Of a stretch of 64,000 nucleotides of DNA, positions 59,920 to 64,000 are shown piece by piece. Source of the stretch: Streptomyces venezuelae (GTDB lineage Bacteria > Actinomycetota > Actinomycetes > Streptomycetales > Streptomycetaceae); NCBI RefSeq assembly GCF_008642295.1, contig NZ_CP029190.1:2142001-2206000 (forward strand). The letters are read 5' to 3'. Numbering within the stretch: the first letter of the stretch is position 1; every line of letters begins with the position of its first letter. The notes under the pieces were generated by a model that was given only the letters and a program-made list of their open reading frames with translations, was not told where the DNA came from and did not search any database. A program made the translations under genes and the position numbers.

Positions 59920-61440
59920 TCAGACGGCCTCCGCGGACTCGGGGAGGCGGGCGGCGAGGTGGTCGGTGAGCCGGACGACCTCGGCGATGTCTCCGTACTC
60001 GCGTGCGGCGGTGTCTACGGTCTTGCGGAGCCGGGTGTTCACCCGCTCGGACCGCACCTTTCCGGCCACGTCGAGGGCTTGGTCGACGAGGACGGTGGCC
60101 TGTTCGGGCTCGCGCTGGAGCAGGTGGACGGTGGCCATGCCGATGAGGTTGAGGGCGTAGGAGCGCTGGTGGACCTCGTCCTTGGCGAAGAGTTCCACGG
60201 CACGTTGCATGACGGGTTCGGCGAGGGAGGCGTAGGTGGGGCTGCGGCCGGCCACATAGGCCAGGTCCCGGTAGGAGTGGGCGTTCTCCCCGTTGAGTTC
60301 GGCCTCGGAGAAGAAGCGGATCCAGTCGGGCTCGGGTTCGCCGTCGAGGCCGGCGTCGCCGAAGGTGTCCTCGGCCATCCGGACGGCCCGCTTGCAGCGG
60401 CTGGGCTGGCCCATGTTGGCGTAGGCGCGGGCCTCCATCGCATACAGCATGGCCTGGGTGCGCGGGCCGGCGCAGTCGCGGCTGCCGTACTGGGCGAGGT
60501 GGATGAGTTCCAGGGCGTCCTCGGGGCGGCCGAGGTGGATCATCTGACGGCTCATGTTGGAGAGGATGTACGAGCCGAGCGGCTTGTCACCGGCCTCCTT
60601 GGAGGCGTGCAGGGCGAGGACGAAGTACTTCTGGGCGGTGGGGTGCAGCCCGATGTCGTAGCTCATCCAGCCGGCGAGTTCGGCGAGTTCGGCGGCGACC
60701 TTGAACAGGCGCTTCAGGACGGGTGCCGGGTGGTTCTCCTGGAGCAGGTCGGTGACCTCGTGGAGCTGGCCGACCACGGCTTTGCGCCGGAGTCCCCCGC
60801 CGCACTGGGCGTCCCACTGCCGGAACATCACGGTGGTGGCTTCGAGGAGGTCGAGTTCCGGTTCGGAGAGCCGGGGCGGTCGGTGGCCGCCGAGGGCCGC
60901 CGGCCCGCCGCCCGGCGCCGGGTGGCCCGCCGCCGGTCGCGGTCCGGGGTCGGTGGCCGGGATCGGGACCAGCCAGCGCTGCATGGGCTCGATGAGGGCG
61001 GGGCCGGCGGAGAGGGCCAGCGAGGTTCCCAGGAAGCCGCGGCGGGCGAGCATCAGGTCGCTGCGGGAGAACTCGCCGAGCAGCTCGACGGTCTGGGGGC
61101 CCGCCCAGGGCAGGTCGACGCCGGAGACGGACGGGGTCTGGTGGGCGGTGCGCAGGCCGAGGTGCTCGATGGCGACGACGGTGCCGAAGCGTTCGGAGAA
61201 CAGCTCGGAGAGGATGCGCGGGACGGGCTCGCGGGGTTGTTCGCCGTCGAGCCAGCGGCGGACCCGGGAGGTGTCCGTGCTGATGTGGTGCGCGCCCATC
61301 TGCCGGGCGCGGCGGTTGACCTGGCGGGCGAGTTCGCCCTTGGACCAGCCGCTGCGGACGAACCACGAGGTCAGTTGTTCGTTGCGGGCAGTGGACGCAG
61401 CAGGCTCTGCGTTCGTTCCGCTTGCGCCGTTGCCGCTCAC
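59920..61440 (-). CDS. nsdA: NsdA, negative regulator of sporulation and antibiotic production
   Basis: A 506-residue cytosolic protein. The N-terminus (NEQLTSWFVRSGWSKGELAR) is a helix-turn-helix-like domain, followed by a Pro/Gly-rich linker and a C-terminal TPR-like helical region (for example MATVHLLQREPEQATVLVDQ). It is recognised from the amtB-nsdA neighbourhood and sequence recall of the S. coelicolor gene. A promoter-like TCGACC-N18-TAGGAT lies near 61586-61615. GTG 61440 is used. Confidence 0.85.
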   Translation of the reverse strand: MSGNGASGTNAEPAASTARNEQLTSWFVRSGWSKGELARQVNRRARQMGAHHISTDTSRVRRWLDGEQPREPVPRILSELFSERFGTVVAIEHLGLRTAHQTPSVSGVDLPWAGPQTVELLGEFSRSDLMLARRGFLGTSLALSAGPALIEPMQRWLVPIPATDPGPRPAAGHPAPGGGPAALGGHRPPRLSEPELDLLEATTVMFRQWDAQCGGGLRRKAVVGQLHEVTDLLQENHPAPVLKRLFKVAAELAELAGWMSYDIGLHPTAQKYFVLALHASKEAGDKPLGSYILSNMSRQMIHLGRPEDALELIHLAQYGSRDCAGPRTQAMLYAMEARAYANMGQPSRCKRAVRMAEDTFGDAGLDGEPEPDWIRFFSEAELNGENAHSYRDLAYVAGRSPTYASLAEPVMQRAVELFAKDEVHQRSYALNLIGMATVHLLQREPEQATVLVDQALDVAGKVRSERVNTRLRKTVDTAAREYGDIAEVVRLTDHLAARLPESAEAV

Positions 61441-61585
61441 TGGAACGCCCCCATCCGTTCAGCACTCTCCACCCGAACCCTGGCCGGGCCCGCGCGGACC
61501 TTCGCGGGCCTTCACAGGCCCTTCACCGATTGCCTCCGGCATACCCACGGATGAGTCCGCCACCGGGGTTCGTGCACCGAAAGTA

Positions 61586-61615
61586 ATCCTACGATCACCC
61601 CTGCCGCGAGGTCGA
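61586..61615 (-). promoter_or_regulatory. Candidate nsdA promoter in the 320-base gap 61441-61760
   Basis: Reading minus, TCGACC (61610-61615) and TAGGAT (61586-61591) are 18 bases apart, a passable -35/-10 pair. The rest of the gap holds no gene or RNA that I can recognise. Confidence 0.45.
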
Positions 61616-61766
61616 TTCCAGAAACGCCACCATTCGCCACCCCATCGAATGAACTCGCCACCCGCCGGGCGCGATTCACTGGACACAGACCGGCTTCAGT
61701 GGCAAGCAGGGCACGAAGTGGGGCGCGTAACCACCGGCTGACCGGACCCGTTGGAGGGGCATGGGC

Positions 61767-62441
61767 ATGGGCATGGGCTTCACGATCGGCGGCAGCCGGG
61801 GCACCAGGGAGTTCCGGACCGGCACCCGGCGCCGCGGCCGGATGTCGGACTGCACTGCAGTGGCGGAGTACACCGGCCTGTGGGGCTGGGACGCGGTCCC
61901 CGGCGCCCGTGCCGCCGGCCCGGCCCGGGGCTGCTCCTGCGGCGACCGCGGCTGCCGGGCTCCGGGCGCGCATCCGCTGCCGGGCGCGCGGGCGGTTCCG
62001 GCGGGCGCGACCCTGGACGAGGCCACCGAAGCCTGGGCGGACTATCCCGGCGCCGCCGTGCTGCTGCCGACGGGCCGGAGCTTCGATCTGATCGAGGTCG
62101 CGGCGGAGGCCGGCCGACGGGCGCTGGTCCGGCTGGAGCGGATGGGCCTCCCGCTCGGCCCGGTGACCGCCACCCCGGACGGCCGGGCCCAGTTCTTCGT
62201 GGCTCCCGGCGCGGCGGCGGAACTGCCGCAACTGCTCTACCGGATGGGCTGGGACGACGCCGGCCTGGATCTCCGTGCGCTGGGCGAGGGGTCCTTCCTG
62301 ACCGCCCCGCCCTCGGACCACGGGGGCCTGGGCCCGGTCACCTGGCTCCGCCCGCCGACCCTGGACACGGCAGGCCGGCCGCCGCAGGCCCGGCTGCTGC
62401 TGGGCACCCTCGCCTACATCTGCCACCGCTTCCGGAACTGA
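61767..62441 (+). CDS. Bifunctional primase/polymerase (prim-pol) N-terminal domain-like protein
   Basis: A 224-residue protein. CSCGDRGCRAPGAHPL is a Cys-rich motif, and ATEAWADYPGAAVLLPTGRSFD with a C-terminal WLRPPT resembles prim-pol N-terminal domains of phage and plasmid replicases, here standing alone. Catalytic Asp residues are not assured. The start is ambiguous: ATGGGC occurs three times (61761, 61767, 61773). The middle one is nine bases from GGAGG and is preferred. It may be paralogous to the protein at 1170. Confidence 0.7.
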   Translation: MGMGFTIGGSRGTREFRTGTRRRGRMSDCTAVAEYTGLWGWDAVPGARAAGPARGCSCGDRGCRAPGAHPLPGARAVPAGATLDEATEAWADYPGAAVLLPTGRSFDLIEVAAEAGRRALVRLERMGLPLGPVTATPDGRAQFFVAPGAAAELPQLLYRMGWDDAGLDLRALGEGSFLTAPPSDHGGLGPVTWLRPPTLDTAGRPPQARLLLGTLAYICHRFRN

Positions 62442-62474
62442 CCCGGGCCCAGCCCCGGCGGGGCTCCGGGTACG

Positions 62475-62514
62475 CCGGGGCCCCCGGGCTTCCTGTGAAG
62501 CGCGGGGGCCCCGG
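62475..62514. terminator. Bidirectional terminator between convergent genes
   Basis: CCGGGGCCCCCGGGCTTC and GAAGCGCGGGGGCCCCGG pair with one mismatch around a CTGT loop, between the prim-pol-like gene and ftsY. It can serve both strands. Confidence 0.75.
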
Positions 62515-62573
62515 GCAACGTACGACCGTGCCCGTCCGGTCCGGCAGATCCGCAGATCCGGCGGATCCGGCGG

Positions 62574-63800
62574 TCAGTCTCCGATGAGGGCGTCGACGAA
62601 GGCGGCCGGTTCGAACGGGGCCAGGTCGTCCGGTCCCTCGCCCAGGCCGATCAGCTTGACCGGGACGCCCAGCTCGCGCTGGACCGCGACCACGATGCCG
62701 CCCTTGGCGGTGCCGTCGAGCTTGGTGAGCACGATGCCGGTGATGTCCACGACCTCGGCGAACACCCGGGCCTGGGTGAGGCCGTTCTGTCCGGTGGTGG
62801 CGTCCAGGACGAGCAGGACCTCGTCCAGCGGGCCGTGCTTCTCCACCACCCGCTTGACCTTGCCGAGCTCGTCCATCAGGCCGGTCTTGGTGTGCAGCCG
62901 GCCCGCGGTGTCGATCAGGACCACGTCCGCGCCCTCGGCGATGCCCTCCTTGACCGCGTCGAAGGCGATCGACGCCGGGTCGCCGCCCTCGGGGCCGCGC
63001 ACGGTGCGCGCACCGACCCGCTCGCCCCAGGTCTGCAGCTGTTCGGCGGCGGCGGCGCGGAAGGTGTCCGCCGCGCCCAGCACCACGCTGCGGCCGTCGG
63101 CGACGAGCACCCGGGCCAGCTTGCCGGTGGTGGTGGTCTTGCCGGTGCCGTTGACTCCGACGACCATCACCACGCCGGGGGTGTCGGCGCCGCTCTCGGT
63201 CTTGACCACACGGTCCATGTCCGGGCCGATGAGGGTGATGAGCTCCTCGCGCAGCAGGCCGCGCAGCTGGTCGGGGGTGCGGGTGCCGAGCACCTTGACC
63301 CGCTCGCGGAGCCGGTCGACCAGCTCCTGGGTGGGGGTCACGCCGACATCGGCGGTGAGGAGGATCTCCTCGATCTCCTCCCAGGTGTCTTCGTCGAGGT
63401 GCTCCCGGGAGAGCAGCGTGAGCAGGCCCTTCCCGAGGGTGTTCTGGGACCGCGCGAGCCGGGCGCGCAGCCGGACCAGCCGGCCCGCGGTGGGCTCCGG
63501 CACCTCGATCTCGGGCGCGGCGGGCGCGACCGGGGCCTCGGGCTCGGCCGCGACGGGGGCCTCGGGTGCCGCGGCCTCCGCCTCGGGGAGCACGACCTCC
63601 TCGATGGTCCGGCGCGGCTCTTCCACCGTCGGAGCGGCGTCCTCCCCCACCTGCGGTTCGGCGGGCGGGGCAGTGATGGTCGGCGTGCTCGGCGGTGCCG
63701 GGGGCGGCAGCTGCTTCTTCTTGCGGCTGCCGACCACGAGCCCGCTGATGACGCCGACCGCGACCAGGGCGATGACTACAGCAAGGATGAGGATGTCCAT
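62574..63800 (-). CDS. ftsY: Signal recognition particle receptor FtsY
   Basis: A 408-residue SRP receptor. An N-terminal membrane helix (ILILAVVIALVAVGVISG) is unusual compared with E. coli but usual in actinobacteria. An acidic Ala/Pro/Glu-rich linker of about 90 residues follows, then the NG domain with VVGVNGTGKTTTTGKLARVL, GAADTFRAAAAEQL, VLIDTAGRLHTK and TKLDGTAKGG. ATG 63800 is chosen for the membrane start. Confidence 0.93.
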   Translation of the reverse strand: MDILILAVVIALVAVGVISGLVVGSRKKKQLPPPAPPSTPTITAPPAEPQVGEDAAPTVEEPRRTIEEVVLPEAEAAAPEAPVAAEPEAPVAPAAPEIEVPEPTAGRLVRLRARLARSQNTLGKGLLTLLSREHLDEDTWEEIEEILLTADVGVTPTQELVDRLRERVKVLGTRTPDQLRGLLREELITLIGPDMDRVVKTESGADTPGVVMVVGVNGTGKTTTTGKLARVLVADGRSVVLGAADTFRAAAAEQLQTWGERVGARTVRGPEGGDPASIAFDAVKEGIAEGADVVLIDTAGRLHTKTGLMDELGKVKRVVEKHGPLDEVLLVLDATTGQNGLTQARVFAEVVDITGIVLTKLDGTAKGGIVVAVQRELGVPVKLIGLGEGPDDLAPFEPAAFVDALIGD

Positions 63801-63938
63801 AACGGGTCCAGTATCGGCCACCGCGGCCCTCCGCCCCGGCAGCCGGAGGGTCCGACCGGGACTTAAGCCGCTATTTGTGTTGTCCGCGCGCAACCTACGA
63901 TGATGGGGCATCCCCTCCCACACCCACACGGAGCACGC

Positions 63939-64000
63939 ATGCCTGCCGAGGCCACCGACGGCGCGATAGAGACCCGCGGCCTGGAGCCCGTACCCGACAG
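63939..64000 (+). CDS. Start of a probable NCS1-type permease (cut by window end)
   Basis: Only 20 codons are visible: ATG after GGAG six bases upstream, reading MPAEATDGAIETRGLEPVPD. The IETRGLEPVP stretch is, from memory, the N-terminus of Streptomyces cytosine/purine-type NCS1 permeases. The rest is outside the window, so the call is tentative. Confidence 0.4.
   Translation, partial: MPAEATDGAIETRGLEPVPD

Overview
The window is core chromosome of a Streptomyces (high-GC actinomycete). The evidence is the very high G+C with a strong third-position bias, many GTG and TTG starts, the sporulation genes whiG and nsdA, the four-gene sip cluster behind rplS, a chitinase with a DasR-type operator, and gene order recalled from the S. 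coelicolor SCO55xx-56xx region. Species cannot be named from sequence alone.

Region 1 (1-20 kb) starts with a truncated secreted GH18 chitinase. A polyamine and amino-aldehyde gene set follows: an FAD amine oxidase, a PotABC-like importer, two PotD-like Tat lipoproteins, two aldehyde dehydrogenases, an Lrp/AsnC regulator and a class III aminotransferase. Together they could import putrescine-like amines and turn them into amino acids through an aminoaldehyde. The set is split by a NADAR protein, a Ro60 (TROVE) gene with an RNA array in front of it, a DUF4190 protein, an adenosine deaminase, a GDPD and a small membrane protein. An inverted repeat of the same design (TCCGT-N20-ACGGA) lies upstream of both aldehyde dehydrogenase genes and next to the Lrp gene.

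The most striking feature is 9806-10201. Three tandem Y-RNA-like folds sit directly upstream of the Ro60 gene. Each has a Ro-type stem. The first and third carry circularly permuted tRNA modules whose acceptor stems are closed by loops, and the middle one has no tRNA module.

Region 2 (20-29.5 kb) holds an ABC exporter-like pair, an IS607-family element (serine recombinase plus RuvC nuclease TnpB with a structured 3' RNA region) inserted against a LOG-family gene that now lacks its N-terminal half, a DMT-like membrane protein, and a thiamine ABC importer (thiBPQ) behind a TPP riboswitch.

Region 3 (29.5-48.2 kb) is housekeeping: rlmN, cdsA-frr-pyrH, tsf, rpsB, an M23-like protein antisense to a TetR gene, whiG, dprA-comM-yraN, DUF2469, a Nudix protein, sipZ-Y-X-W, rplS, trmD, rimM, khpA and rpsP.

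Region 4 (48.2-64 kb) has a SprT-like protein, an archaeal-type proS, a methyltransferase-like protein, a second ftsH, ffh, glnD-glnK-amtB with a GlnR box, nsdA, a prim-pol-like protein, ftsY, and the first codons of a probable NCS1 permease. The sip, ffh, ftsY and ftsH genes bring secretion and membrane quality control together. The amtB-glnK-glnD genes form the nitrogen-sensing unit.
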